Part shown: positions 1-8,661 of the stretch, piece after piece | How the letters are laid out: each line of letters starts with the position of its first letter | How positions within the stretch are numbered: position 1 is the stretch's first letter | Source of the DNA: Pseudomonas chlororaphis | GTDB taxonomy: Bacteria > Pseudomonadota > Gammaproteobacteria > Pseudomonadales > Pseudomonadaceae | Direction: 5' to 3' | Length of the DNA: 64,000 bases | NCBI RefSeq assembly: GCF_000783395.1 | Contig: NZ_JSFK01000002.1 | Location: 124,001-188,000, forward strand | The notes under the pieces: model-generated | What the model was told of the DNA's origin: nothing | Databases searched by the model: none | What the model saw: the letters and a program-made list of their open reading frames with translations, nothing else | Made by a program: the position numbers and the translations under genes

Positions 1-551
1 GTGCTGTGCAGGTGTCCGGGTTCGACGTCGCGTACCAGCGTGGAGAAGTGGAACTCGACACCGAGGTCGCGGCGCAGGTAGTCGATCAGCGCCGGGATTG
101 CTTCACGCGAGTAAAGCTGTTGATCGTCGATGCCATGGAGAGCTGCGCGGTGGTGGCTGAACTGGCCGTGATACAGATCGCGCAAGGCCGCGCCGCGCAG
201 CAACTGGATGTTGTAACCGTGCTCCACGGCGCGACCGTTGCAGAACACTTCCAGCAAGTGTTCTTCAACTTCAGTGCGAGCGAACAGGTACGAGCCGTTA
301 CGCTTGATCTGCAAGCCCGCGAGCTGCGCCCAGTCGCCCCATATCTCGCGGCTGGCCTTGGCCAGTTCGAGCATTGGGCCGGGTGGTTGGCCAGTGACCA
401 GCGCCTGGCCGAAGTTGCGCACCGAAGCGCCGAGGGGCGTGGAAGTGCGTTCGAAGACGGCGACTTTGAGACCGCGTTTGGCGGCGGCGTAGGCGTGGGA
501 CAGGCCGAGGATGCCGGCGCCGACGATGAGCAGGTCTTTGTGTTGTGTCAT
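1..551 (-). CDS. FAD-dependent oxidoreductase of an aminophosphonate cluster (C-terminus cut by window edge)
   Basis: Reads leftward from an ATG at 551 and runs off the window, so about 183 N-terminal residues are visible. Residues 7-33 form a Rossmann dinucleotide-binding motif (GAGILG followed by a basic/acidic end, VAVFER), typical of DAO/GlpO-like flavoenzymes that bind FAD at the N-terminus. The next visible stretch (SVRNFGQALVTGQ) fits the TIGR03364 family of FAD oxidoreductases found with 2-aminoethylphosphonate genes. It is the distal gene of a same-strand series behind a binding protein, permease and ATPase, which supports a role in oxidising an aminophosphonate or an N-substituted derivative. 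A REPIN lies between it and the binding-protein gene, so it may be transcribed separately. Substrate is inferred from context; the flavoenzyme class is well supported. Confidence 0.85.
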   Translation of the reverse strand, partial: MTQHKDLLIVGAGILGLSHAYAAAKRGLKVAVFERTSTPLGASVRNFGQALVTGQPPGPMLELAKASREIWGDWAQLAGLQIKRNGSYLFARTEVEEHLLEVFCNGRAVEHGYNIQLLRGAALRDLYHGQFSHHRAALHGIDDQQLYSREAIPALIDYLRRDLGVEFHFSTLVRDVEPGHLHS

Positions 552-577
552 TTAGAGGTGCTCTGAATGAAGGATAG

Positions 578-673
578 CCATCGCTGGCAAGCCAGCTCCC
601 ACAGGGTTTTATGGTGAACACTGATGGCGGGAACACCTTGAAACCTGTGGGAGCTGGCTTGCCAGCGATGAGG
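578..673. repeat. REPIN, family A (inverted pair of REP sequences)
   Basis: Two copies of the palindromic REP core GTGGGAGCTGGCTTGCCAGC face each other at 578-606 and 644-673 with about 37 bp between them. The same pair recurs seven more times in this window, always between genes. Such doublets are the REPINs mobilised by RAYT transposases in fluorescent pseudomonads; no RAYT gene is in the window. Confidence 0.9.
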
Positions 674-694
674 CCCTGTCAGTCGATAAAGATC

Positions 695-1720
695 TTACTT
701 GGCAGCGACTTTCTCGGACTTGCCGTCATAGCGCTTGCGCCACTCGGTCAGGATCTCGTCACGATTCTTCGAGGCCCAGGCAAAATCGTTCTTGATCAAC
801 CGCTGCTCGTAATCCGCCGGCAATTCCGTCTGCGGCTTGGCGATCCCCGGCTGTGCAAGGACAGCGAAGTTCTCTTTGTACAGGTCCATCGCCTCGGCAC
901 TCGCCGAGAAGTCAGCGAGTTTCTTCGCTGCCTCTTCATGCGGCGTGCCTTTGATCACGGCGGTCGCTTCGATCTCCCAGCCCAGACCTTCCTTCGGCAG
1001 AATGATGTCCAGCGGCGCGCCCTGACGCTTCAGCTGTACCGCCGGGTATTCAAAGGAAATACCGATCGGGAATTCCCCAGCCGCCGCCAGTTTGCAAGGC
1101 TTGGAACCGGAGTGAACGTACTGTCCAATGTTCTGGTGCAAGCCATCCATGTACGCCCAGCCCTGCTTCTCGCCAAAGGTTTGCAGCCAGGCGCTGACGT
1201 CGAGGAAACCGGTGCCGGACGAGGCCGGGTTAGGCATGACGATCTTGCCCTTGTACTCAGGCTTGGTCAGATCCTGCCAACTCACGGGTTTGGTCAGGCC
1301 CTGCTTTTCGGCCTCGACAGTGTTGAAGCAAATGGTCGCGGCCCAAACGTCCATGCCGACCCAAGCGGGCGGGTTGGCGGCGTCGCGGTAGTTCGCGCCG
1401 ATCTTGCCGAGATCCTTCGGCGCGTAGCTTTGCAGCATGCCTTGCTGGTCGAGGATCGCCAGGCTCGAAGCAGCCAGGCCCCACACCGCGTCAGCCTGCG
1501 GACGGGCCTTTTCGGCGAGCAGTTTGGCGGTGATGATCCCGGTGGAATCGCGCACCCATTTGATCTCGACGTCCGGGTTGGCCTTTTCGAACGCTTCTTT
1601 ATAGGACTTCAGTTGTTCGGCTTCGAGGGCGGTGTACACCGTCAACTCGGTTTTTGCCGCGAAGGCATTCAGGCTGAAAGTAGCGAGCACAGCAGCGGCC
1701 AGGGCCATAGGCTTGAACAT
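695..1720 (-). CDS. phnS: 2-aminoethylphosphonate ABC transporter, periplasmic substrate-binding protein
   Basis: 341 residues with a Sec signal peptide (about residues 1-21, ending AFA before AKTELTVYT). The mature part resembles iron/phosphonate type 2 binding proteins, with the early LTVYTALE strand and the DSTGIITAKLLAEKA segment that follows it. Its gene is followed upstream by the permease (36 bp away) and ATPase on the same strand, the layout of PhnSTU-type (TIGR03261) aminoethylphosphonate importers. It would capture 2-aminoethylphosphonate in the periplasm and deliver it to the fused permease. The start is supported by AGGA eight bases before the ATG. The family assignment is firm; the exact ligand is inferred from the TIGR-type match and the neighbouring LysR and FAD oxidoreductase. 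Other phosphonates remain possible. Confidence 0.85.
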   Translation of the reverse strand: MFKPMALAAAVLATFSLNAFAAKTELTVYTALEAEQLKSYKEAFEKANPDVEIKWVRDSTGIITAKLLAEKARPQADAVWGLAASSLAILDQQGMLQSYAPKDLGKIGANYRDAANPPAWVGMDVWAATICFNTVEAEKQGLTKPVSWQDLTKPEYKGKIVMPNPASSGTGFLDVSAWLQTFGEKQGWAYMDGLHQNIGQYVHSGSKPCKLAAAGEFPIGISFEYPAVQLKRQGAPLDIILPKEGLGWEIEATAVIKGTPHEEAAKKLADFSASAEAMDLYKENFAVLAQPGIAKPQTELPADYEQRLIKNDFAWASKNRDEILTEWRKRYDGKSEKVAAK

Positions 1721-1756
1721 GATCGTTTTCCTGTAGTGAGTTGAACGGGGTTGGAA

Positions 1757-3481
1757 TCAGTGACCGGGCGCGGTTTGCCGCCAGGCTTGAGAACGGCGCA
1801 GCAAGCCGCGCGAAGCCCACGCCAGCAGCAAGGACACGCCCGCCGAAGTGAACAGAATCAGGGTCGACATCGCCGCCGCGCCGCCGACGTTGCCGGCGTC
1901 ATCCATGTTCAGCACCGCGACTGCCGCGAGGATGGTGTCGGGGCTGTAGAGGAAGATCGCCGCCGACACCGTGGTCATCGCCGAGACGAACAGGTAGCGC
2001 ACGATGTCGAGCAGCGCCGGCAGGCAGATCGGTACGGTGACGCGCAGGTAATGCCGGTACAGCGGCGCCTTGAGCGACAGCGCAGCCGCTTCAAACTCGG
2101 CATCGAGTTGGCGCAACGCGGTGGTCGCGGTCATTTGGGCGGTGGTCAGGTAGTGCGCGATGGTGCAGACGATCAGCAGCGTCATCGTCCCGTACAACAC
2201 GTGCAGCGGGTTGCCGCTGAGGTTGAAGAAGAAGACGTAACCAAGACCGAGCACCAGCCCCGGCACGGCCATCGGTACGAAACTGAGCATGCGCAACGCG
2301 AGGTTAAGGCCTCGTTGGCTGCGGGTTTTCTCCATCAGGTAAGCGCCGGTGAAAATCAGCACGCTGCCGATCAGTGCCGTGCCCAACGCCATTTTCAAAC
2401 TGTTGCTGTAGGCCAGCCAGCCACCGCCAGCGGTTTCGTTGAACTGGTAATGGTTGAGCGACAGCGACAGGTTGTACGGCCAGAACTTCACCAGCGAGGA
2501 AAACACCGCCATGCCGAACACCAGAATCAACGCGGCGCTGATCAGCAAGACAATCGCCAGATAACAGCCATCGCGCACTTTCGACGGCGCCGGTTTGAAC
2601 ACCTGCGCCCGACCGCTCATCGAATCGCCGTGACGCCGACGCAACCAGGCATCGACGCCGAAGCTGAACAGCGCCGGCAGCAGCAGCACCATGCCGATCA
2701 ATGCGCCGCGACCGAATTGCTGCTGGCCGACCACGGCTTTGTAGGCTTCCAGCGCGAGCACTTGATAGTCGCCACCGACCACCACCGGCACGCCGAAATC
2801 GGTGATGGTCAGGGTGAACACCAGACAGAACGCGGCAAACACAGCCTGACGCGTCGCCGGCCAGGTGATACTGCGAAAGGCTTTGGCCGGACTGGCGCCC
2901 ATGCTCGACGCCGCATCGAACAGTCGCGCATCGGCCAGCGACAACGCCGAGAGCAGAATCATCAACGCATGGGGGAAGGTGTAAATCACCTCACCCAGCA
3001 CAATTCCCCAGAACCCGTAGATGTTGTCCGAGAGCAGACCGCGCAACATGCCTTGGTTGCCGAACAGATAGACCAGCGCAATGCCCGGCAGCATCGACGG
3101 CGCCATCAGCGGCAGCAAGGAGATGCCGCGCCAGATGCCCTTCGCCGGAATCATTGTGCGTTGCAGCGCGTAGGCAAACAGATAGGCCAGCGGTACAACG
3201 ATGGCCGCAACGCTAAGGGAAACTTTCAGGCTGTTGCCGAGCAGCCAGTGGAAATTCTCGCTGGTCACCAACTCCTTCGCCGCGATCCAGCCACCGCCCT
3301 GCCCTGCCTCGCTGCTGAAACCACGCCAGAAGATCGCCAGCAACGGCAGCAACACCGCGACGCCGAGTAACAGCAGCAGAAGGACTTTGCCGCCGACGAC
3401 AAAAATGCGGTCGCCAATCTCGGCTTTCGAAGTCTGGCGCACCTGCTTGTGCGGTAGCGGCAGCGCGAGGTTGCTGTTCAT
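1757..3481 (-). CDS. phnU: 2-aminoethylphosphonate ABC transporter, fused permease
   Basis: 574 residues from the ATG at 3481, which overlaps the TGA of the ATPase gene by one base (TGATG), indicating translational coupling. The protein has about twelve hydrophobic segments arranged as two tandem permease units, as in FbpB-like importers. Each half carries an EAA-type loop that contacts the ATPase, one around GASPAKAFRSITWP and one around SLKAPLYRHYLRVTVP. It therefore forms the whole membrane channel as a single chain. The reading frame extends another 84 codons upstream inside the ATPase gene, but this is a frame shadow and no ribosome site supports it. The family is the TIGR03262 type associated with aminoethylphosphonate uptake; substrate is inferred from the cluster. 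Confidence 0.87.
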   Translation of the reverse strand: MNSNLALPLPHKQVRQTSKAEIGDRIFVVGGKVLLLLLLGVAVLLPLLAIFWRGFSSEAGQGGGWIAAKELVTSENFHWLLGNSLKVSLSVAAIVVPLAYLFAYALQRTMIPAKGIWRGISLLPLMAPSMLPGIALVYLFGNQGMLRGLLSDNIYGFWGIVLGEVIYTFPHALMILLSALSLADARLFDAASSMGASPAKAFRSITWPATRQAVFAAFCLVFTLTITDFGVPVVVGGDYQVLALEAYKAVVGQQQFGRGALIGMVLLLPALFSFGVDAWLRRRHGDSMSGRAQVFKPAPSKVRDGCYLAIVLLISAALILVFGMAVFSSLVKFWPYNLSLSLNHYQFNETAGGGWLAYSNSLKMALGTALIGSVLIFTGAYLMEKTRSQRGLNLALRMLSFVPMAVPGLVLGLGYVFFFNLSGNPLHVLYGTMTLLIVCTIAHYLTTAQMTATTALRQLDAEFEAAALSLKAPLYRHYLRVTVPICLPALLDIVRYLFVSAMTTVSAAIFLYSPDTILAAVAVLNMDDAGNVGGAAAMSTLILFTSAGVSLLLAWASRGLLRRSQAWRQTAPGH

Positions 3482-4557
3482 CAGGCAAACACCTGCAAGC
3501 TGCGCGGCGGCAAGGCGACCATGATTTGCTGGGCGCCTAGGCGCGGCATGGCTTCCGGGGCAAGTTCGGCGAGCAGTGCGTGGCCGGGCAACTGATCGAG
3601 TTCGAAGCTCATCCGGCAGCGGTTGCCGAGAAAGGTGATCTCGCGGACTTTGGCCGGGAACAGGTTTTCTTCGTGCACCGGTGGATTGACGTTGATCGCT
3701 TCCGGGCGGCAAAACAAACGGCCCGAGGCGCACTGAATGCTGCCATCGCTGAGGCGCAGGTTCATCCCGCCGACCTGCGCGTGAGTGTCGCTGCTGCGCT
3801 GGAACGGCAGCCAGTTGCCCTGGCCGACAAACTCGGCCACGAACGGCGTGGCCGGGCGGTTATAGATTTCCTGCGGGGTGGCGTACTGCTCGACGCGGCC
3901 GTTGTTCATCACCGCGATACGGTCGGCCATCAGCATGGCTTCGTCCTGATTGTGCGTGACCATCAGCGTGGTGATACCGAGGTTGCGTTGCAGCTGGCGC
4001 AGCTCGGTGCACAGATGCTCGCGGACGCGGGCGTCGAGGGCCGACATCGGTTCGTCGAGCAACAGCAGCGACGGTGCCGGCGCCAAGGCCCGAGCTAGAG
4101 CAACGCGTTGTTGCTGGCCGCCGGACAATTGGCCGGGGTACTTTTTTTCGCTGCCGGTGAGGCCGACCAGTTCCAGCATCTGGCCGACGCGACGGCGCAC
4201 TTCGTCACGACCGCTGCCGGCGAGGCCGTAGGCAATGTTTGCTTCGACGGTCAGATTGGGGAACAGCGCGTAGGACTGGAACAGAATCCCGTAGTCGCGG
4301 GCTTGCGGGGCGAGGTGCGAGACGTCGCGATCGCCGAGGTACAGCTCGCCGCTGTCCTGTTTCTCCAGACCGGCGATGCAGCGCAGCAACGTAGTCTTGC
4401 CGCAGCCCGATGGGCCGAGCAGGCACACCAGTTCACCGGCGGCGACGTCAAGGGAGACGTTATCCAGCGCAGTGAACGCGCCGAAGCGTTTCTGCACGCC
4501 GCGCACTTTCATGGGTGCGCCGGGGTTGGTCAGGGCAGTTGCGATGGCAGGATTCAT
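3481..4557 (-). CDS. phnT: 2-aminoethylphosphonate ABC transporter, ATP-binding protein
   Basis: 358 residues. Walker A is GPSGCGKTTLL near residue 49, the Q-loop is FQSYALFPNL, the ABC signature is LSGGQQQR, Walker B is LLLLDEP, and the switch histidine is in MVTHNQDEAM. A C-terminal region of about 110 residues after VGQGNWLPF is a TOBE-like regulatory domain, as in the spermidine/iron/phosphonate importers. GAGG stands seven bases before the ATG at 4557. It energises the fused permease encoded immediately downstream and is the first gene of the transporter operon. The LysR regulator lies upstream on the same strand, separated by a REPIN. The function as an importer ATPase is certain; the TIGR03258-type aminoethylphosphonate specificity is inferred from context. 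Confidence 0.88.
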   Translation of the reverse strand: MNPAIATALTNPGAPMKVRGVQKRFGAFTALDNVSLDVAAGELVCLLGPSGCGKTTLLRCIAGLEKQDSGELYLGDRDVSHLAPQARDYGILFQSYALFPNLTVEANIAYGLAGSGRDEVRRRVGQMLELVGLTGSEKKYPGQLSGGQQQRVALARALAPAPSLLLLDEPMSALDARVREHLCTELRQLQRNLGITTLMVTHNQDEAMLMADRIAVMNNGRVEQYATPQEIYNRPATPFVAEFVGQGNWLPFQRSSDTHAQVGGMNLRLSDGSIQCASGRLFCRPEAINVNPPVHEENLFPAKVREITFLGNRCRMSFELDQLPGHALLAELAPEAMPRLGAQQIMVALPPRSLQVFA

Positions 4558-4695
4558 GGACAGACCTCATCAAGCAGATGGGGCCAATCCTAGAGTTGTA
4601 ATGCGTCCGTCATGTGGCAACGAGGCAAAAACTGGTGATAGTGGTATTCGGGGATTTTGGTTCAGAAGATTCAGGTCTTGGGTTGTTTGATCGGG

Positions 4696-4795
4696 CCTCA
4701 TCGCTGGCAAGCCAGCTCCCACAGGTATTTCTGGTGTTCACAAAATTTGTATTCACTGGAGATCTCTGTGGGAGCTGGCTTGCCAGCGATGAGGC
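4696..4795. repeat. REPIN, family A
   Basis: Two inverted copies of the family A REP core at 4696-4725 and 4766-4795 fill most of the 258 bp between the LysR gene and the ATPase gene, so the transporter promoter must lie in the remaining bases near 4560-4690. Confidence 0.9.
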
Positions 4796-4815
4796 CAGTA
4801 AGGGCAACCGAGAAT

Positions 4816-5679
4816 TCAGGCCGGGGACATTTCCTGGGCCAACCCCAGAAATGCCGCCGGCAACCGCGCGCTCTTGCGCTCCTTGAGGCAATACAGATAC
4901 TCGGGAATCTGCGGCGCATTCTCGATGGTCAGCACGCGCAACTGCGGATCATGCGGCACTTCCTGCCGGGCAATGATGCTGATGCCGATATTGCGCAACA
5001 CCGCCTCACGAATCGACTCACGGCTGCCGATCTCCAGCAACGGCCCGAAACTCACGCCGGCACTCGCCAGCAATTCTTCCGTCAACCGCCGCGTGGTCGA
5101 ACCCGACTCACGCATCAACAAGGTATGCCCGGCCAGCGCACTCAACGCCACATGCTCCTGCGCCGCCAGCGGATGATTGCGATGCACCGCCAGCACCAGC
5201 GGATCAGTGCCCAACACCCGACGAATCAACCGCGCGTCATCGAGCAACTGCGACGACGCAGCGATATCCACGCGGTAATCCTCCAGCGCTTCCAGCACTT
5301 GCTGCGAGTTACCGATTTCCACCGATACTTCCACTTGCGGCAAGCGCTCGCGAAAGGTCTTCACCAGATCGAGGATGTAATACGGCGCCGTAGCGGCAAT
5401 CCGTAACGTGCCCTGCACCTGACCGCTGTTGCGCAGGAAGAACTCGATATCGGCCTCTTGCTGCAGCAGCGTCTTGACCATCGGCAGCAATCGCGCGCCT
5501 TCATCGCTGACGCTCAGTCGCCGGCCGCCACGGTAGAACAGCTCCACTGAATACTGACTTTCCAGATTGCGGATCTGCGTGGTCACGGTCGGTTGGCTGA
5601 GGCCGAGTTTTTTCGCCGCCAGCGTGATGCTGCCCAGGCGGGCGACCATGTAAAACGCTTTCAGCTCGGCACTCAGCAC
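4816..5679 (-). CDS. LysR-family regulator of aminoethylphosphonate genes
   Basis: About 287 residues. An N-terminal winged helix-turn-helix (residues 2-60, with GSITLAAKKLGLSQPTVTTQI) is followed by a periplasmic-binding-protein-like effector domain starting near GTLRIAATAPYYI. It fits the TIGR03339 group of LysR proteins that accompany aminoethylphosphonate catabolism, in line with the importer genes downstream. An in-frame ATG at 5685 touches the GAGGG ribosome site directly, whereas the GTG at 5679 has six-base spacing and gives the usual LSAELKAFYMV start, so the GTG was chosen. The gene begins only about 16 bp after the cadA stop on the same strand, so it can be read through from the metal-efflux promoter. 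Effector identity is inferred. Confidence 0.83.
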   Translation of the reverse strand: MLSAELKAFYMVARLGSITLAAKKLGLSQPTVTTQIRNLESQYSVELFYRGGRRLSVSDEGARLLPMVKTLLQQEADIEFFLRNSGQVQGTLRIAATAPYYILDLVKTFRERLPQVEVSVEIGNSQQVLEALEDYRVDIAASSQLLDDARLIRRVLGTDPLVLAVHRNHPLAAQEHVALSALAGHTLLMRESGSTTRRLTEELLASAGVSFGPLLEIGSRESIREAVLRNIGISIIARQEVPHDPQLRVLTIENAPQIPEYLYCLKERKSARLPAAFLGLAQEMSPA

Positions 5680-5695
5680 AACCATCCCTCATCGT

Positions 5696-8005
5696 TTATT
5701 TGCGCAGCAGGCGCAAACCGTTGAACACCACCAACAGGCTCACGCCCATGTCAGCGAACACCGCCATCCACATGGTGGCGAGCCCGGCGAAGGTTACCGC
5801 AAGAAAGATAGCCTTGATCACCAGCGCCAGGGCGATGTTCTGTTTCAGAATGCTCGCGGTGTTGCGCGACAGGCTGATGAACGCCGGGATCTTGCGCAGA
5901 TCATCGTCCATCAGGGCGACATCGGCGGTTTCGATCGCCGTATCGGTACCGGCAGCGGCCATGGCGAAACCGATCTCGGCGCGGGCCAGTGCCGGCGCGT
6001 CGTTGATGCCGTCGCCGACCATGCCGACCCGATGACCTTTACCGTAAAGCTCCTCGATGGCTTGCAGTTTGTCGGTCGGCAGCAAGTCGCCACGGGCCTC
6101 GTCGATGCCAACCTGCGCGGCAATCGCTTGGGCGGTGTGAACGTTGTCGCCGGTGAGCATCAGGGTTTTCACCCCGAGTTCGTGGAGCTGACGGATTGCT
6201 TCGCGACTGGTTTCCTTGACGGTATCCGCCACCGCGAACAGTGCCAGCGGGCCGGAATTGTCGAGCAGCAGCACCACGGATTTGCCCTGTTTCTCCAGCG
6301 CGAAGAGTTTTTCTTCCAGTGCGGGCGAGCACAGGCCCAACTCTTCGACCAAGCGATGGTTGCCCAAGTGGTAGGTCTGGCCGTTGATCTGGCCTTTGAC
6401 GCCACGCCCGCCCAACGCTTCGAAGTTATCCACAATCAGCGCGGCGAAGTTTTTATCCACAGCGGCGTTGGCGATGGCCAGCGACACCGGGTGATCGGAG
6501 CGTCCGGCCAACGCAGCAGCGATAGCCGGCGCGGAGGCATCGGCGGTTGGGTCCAGCGACAGGTAATCGGTCTGCACCGGTTTGCCGTGGGTGATCGTCC
6601 CGGTTTTATCCAGCGCCAGATAATCGAGCTTGAAACCGCCCTCCAGGTACACGCCGCCCTTGATCAGAATGCCTTTGCGCGCCGCTGCCGCGAGGCCGCT
6701 GACGATGGTCACCGGAGTGGAAATCACCAGTGCACATGGGCACGCGACCACCAGCAACACCAGCGCACGGTAGATCCAGTCGAACCACACGGCGCCCATG
6801 AACAGCGGCGGAATGATCGCCACGGCCAAGGCAAACACGAACACCACGGGCGTGTAGATTTTCGAAAACTGATCGACGAAGCGCTGGGTCGGCGCGCGCG
6901 CACCTTGGGCCTGTTCGACGGCGTGGATGATCCGCGCCAACGTCGAGTTGTTCGCCGCTGCTGTGACCGCGTATTCCAGCGAGCCAGCCTGGTTAATGGT
7001 GCCAGCGAAGACTTTGTCGCCGATGGTTTTTTCTACCGGCAGGCTTTCACCGGTGATCGGCGCCTGGTCGATAGTCGAACTGCCGCTGACCACTTCACCG
7101 TCCAGCGCAATACGCTCGCCGGGTTTCACCCGCACACGGGCGCCGAGCTCAACGCTTTTCACGTCCTGCTCAATCCAGCTGCCGTCAGCCTGCCACACCG
7201 TGGCTTGCTCCGGCGTCATCTGCATCAAGCCGCTGATCGCGTTGCGCGCACGGTCCAGCGAGCGCGCTTCGATCAACTCGGCGACAGTGAACAGGAACAT
7301 CACCATCGCCGCTTCCGGCCACTGGCCGATGAGGATGGCACCGGTCACAGCAATGCTCATCAGCGCGTTGATGTTGAGGTTGCGGTTCTTCAGGGCGATC
7401 CAGCCCTTTTTATAAGTGCTCAGACCACCGCTGAGGATCGACACCAGCGCGATGATCGCCACCACCCAGGTCGGTGCGGCGTTGGTGAAGTGGATGACTT
7501 CAGCGGCGAGCGCGCCGACACCGGACAACGCCAGCGGCCACCAGTGTTTTTTCACTGGCGCCGGGGCTGGCGCTTCGACGCCCGCCTCCAACGGCTCGGC
7601 GTGCATGCCGAGGGACTTGATCGCCTCAGTGATGGGCTCGGTACCCGGCAAATTGTGGGTCACGCCGAGCACGCGGTTGATCAGATTGAATTCCAGCTGC
7701 TGCACACCGGCGAGTTTGCCGAGCTTGTTCTGGATCAGCGTCTGCTCGGTCGGGCAGTCCATCGCCTCGATACGGAAACTGCTCAGCCGCGCGTCGGCGC
7801 TGGTTTTCTCGCTCAGTTGCACCAACGCAGGCGCGGGAGCTGTCGACGAGCAGCAGGCATCTTCGTGCGAATGAACCGGTGCCGGGGCTGTGACTTTCGA
7901 CCCACAGCAGGAATCACCGCCATGTGAATGCTTATGCACAGGCTGCAATTTATGACTGTGATCGTGGCCGTCGCCGGGCTTGTGGGTATGCTGGGAATCG
8001 CTCAT
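5696..8005 (-). CDS. cadA: Zn/Cd/Pb-exporting P1B-type ATPase
   Basis: 769 residues. The first 60 residues are rich in His and Cys (HTHKPGDGHDHSH, GDSCCG, DACCSS), a likely metal buffer. A heavy-metal-associated domain at about 75-140 carries MDCPTE rather than a classical CxxC pair. The P-type core is complete: TGES at 318-321, the membrane metal site CPC at 422-424, DKTGT at 466-470 with the phosphorylated Asp, the HP pair at 505-506 and GDGINDAPAL in the ATP domain. The IB-2 architecture indicates export of Zn, Cd or Pb across the inner membrane. It diverges from cadR and is controlled by the MerR-type operator at 8036-8066. Alternatives such as a copper ATPase are disfavoured by the CPC context and the paired CadR. 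Confidence 0.93.
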   Translation of the reverse strand: MSDSQHTHKPGDGHDHSHKLQPVHKHSHGGDSCCGSKVTAPAPVHSHEDACCSSTAPAPALVQLSEKTSADARLSSFRIEAMDCPTEQTLIQNKLGKLAGVQQLEFNLINRVLGVTHNLPGTEPITEAIKSLGMHAEPLEAGVEAPAPAPVKKHWWPLALSGVGALAAEVIHFTNAAPTWVVAIIALVSILSGGLSTYKKGWIALKNRNLNINALMSIAVTGAILIGQWPEAAMVMFLFTVAELIEARSLDRARNAISGLMQMTPEQATVWQADGSWIEQDVKSVELGARVRVKPGERIALDGEVVSGSSTIDQAPITGESLPVEKTIGDKVFAGTINQAGSLEYAVTAAANNSTLARIIHAVEQAQGARAPTQRFVDQFSKIYTPVVFVFALAVAIIPPLFMGAVWFDWIYRALVLLVVACPCALVISTPVTIVSGLAAAARKGILIKGGVYLEGGFKLDYLALDKTGTITHGKPVQTDYLSLDPTADASAPAIAAALAGRSDHPVSLAIANAAVDKNFAALIVDNFEALGGRGVKGQINGQTYHLGNHRLVEELGLCSPALEEKLFALEKQGKSVVLLLDNSGPLALFAVADTVKETSREAIRQLHELGVKTLMLTGDNVHTAQAIAAQVGIDEARGDLLPTDKLQAIEELYGKGHRVGMVGDGINDAPALARAEIGFAMAAAGTDTAIETADVALMDDDLRKIPAFISLSRNTASILKQNIALALVIKAIFLAVTFAGLATMWMAVFADMGVSLLVVFNGLRLLRK

Positions 8006-8035
8006 TGGTCGCGTCCATGAAGGTGCCTGTTGCCA

Positions 8036-8066
8036 AGTAAAGACCCTGTAGCCACTATAGGGTCAA
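8036..8066 (-). promoter_or_regulatory. CadR-type operator and cadA promoter with 19-bp spacer
   Basis: On the minus strand TTGACC (8066-8061) and TTTACT (8041-8036) are separated by 19 bp. The spacer overlaps a dyad of two 9-bp half-sites (ACCCTATAG and CTACAGGGT, 3-bp centre, one mismatch) at 8043-8063. An over-long spacer spanned by a dyad is the hallmark of promoters activated by DNA distortion by MerR-family regulators. It sits 31 bp upstream of the cadA start and 24 bp upstream of cadR, so it can also autoregulate cadR. Confidence 0.88.
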
Positions 8067-8089
8067 GCACCCTTTTGGAGATTGTCGTC

Positions 8090-8539
8090 ATGAAGATCGG
8101 AGAACTGGCCAAGTTGACCGAATGCGCCGTGGAAACCATCCGCTACTACGAGCGCGAAAACCTGCTGCCGGAACCGGCCCGCAGCGACGGCAACTACCGC
8201 GTCTACACCCAGGCCCACGCCGAACGCCTGACGTTCATCCGCAACTGCCGCACCCTCGACATGACCCTCGAAGAAATCCGCAGCCTGCTGGCCATGCGTG
8301 ATAGCCCGCGGGATCAGTGTGAAAGCGTGAACACTTTGATCGACGAGCACATCCAGCATGTGAAAGCGCGGATTGATGGGTTGTTGGCGTTGCAGACACA
8401 GTTGCTCGACCTGCGCCAACGCTGTGGCGAAGGGCCGGGGGCCGATCAATGCGGGATTTTGCAGCGGCTGGAAGTGAGTGGCGGGGTTGTCGCGACGGAA
8501 GTGGAACACTCCCACGTAGGCCGCAGCCACGGCCATTAA
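8090..8539 (+). CDS. cadR: MerR-family Cd(II)/Pb(II)-responsive regulator
   Basis: 149 residues from the ATG at 8090, preceded by TTGGAG; an upstream in-frame extension from 8030 would run through the operator and was rejected. The N-terminal MerR winged helix (MKIGELAKLTECAVETIRYY) is followed by a dimerisation helix and metal-site cysteines: the helix-start Cys in RDQCESVN and the C-terminal Cys in GADQCGI. The tail is His-rich (HSHVGRSHGH), a feature of Pseudomonas CadR. It diverges from cadA, and the shared operator lies between the two genes. It represses without metal and activates cadA when Cd, Pb or Zn binds. Confidence is high because regulator, operator and target are all present. 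Confidence 0.94.
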   Translation: MKIGELAKLTECAVETIRYYERENLLPEPARSDGNYRVYTQAHAERLTFIRNCRTLDMTLEEIRSLLAMRDSPRDQCESVNTLIDEHIQHVKARIDGLLALQTQLLDLRQRCGEGPGADQCGILQRLEVSGGVVATEVEHSHVGRSHGH

Positions 8540-8554
8540 GAACACCACAAAACA

Positions 8555-8646
8555 CTGTGGGAGCTGGCTTGCCAGCGATAGCGGTTTTACAGACACATCA
8601 ATGTTGAATGTGCCGCCGTAATCGCTGGCAAGCCAGCTCCCACAGG
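8555..8646. repeat. REPIN, family A
   Basis: Inverted family A REP copies at 8555-8580 and 8621-8646 lie between the convergent ends of cadR and thyA. The pair is turned the other way round from the copy at 578-673. No separate factor-independent terminator was seen here, so the hairpins may serve both genes. Confidence 0.88.
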
Positions 8647-8661
8647 TTTATTGGCAAGCCT

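Noticed and set aside
3201..3524. A plus-strand ORF at the 5' end of the permease gene
   Set aside because: Antisense to a membrane protein with clear helices; no start signal.
6032..7927. A 631-codon open frame on the + strand opposite cadA
   Set aside because: Antisense shadow of a P-type ATPase with all motifs; no ribosome site or recognisable domain.
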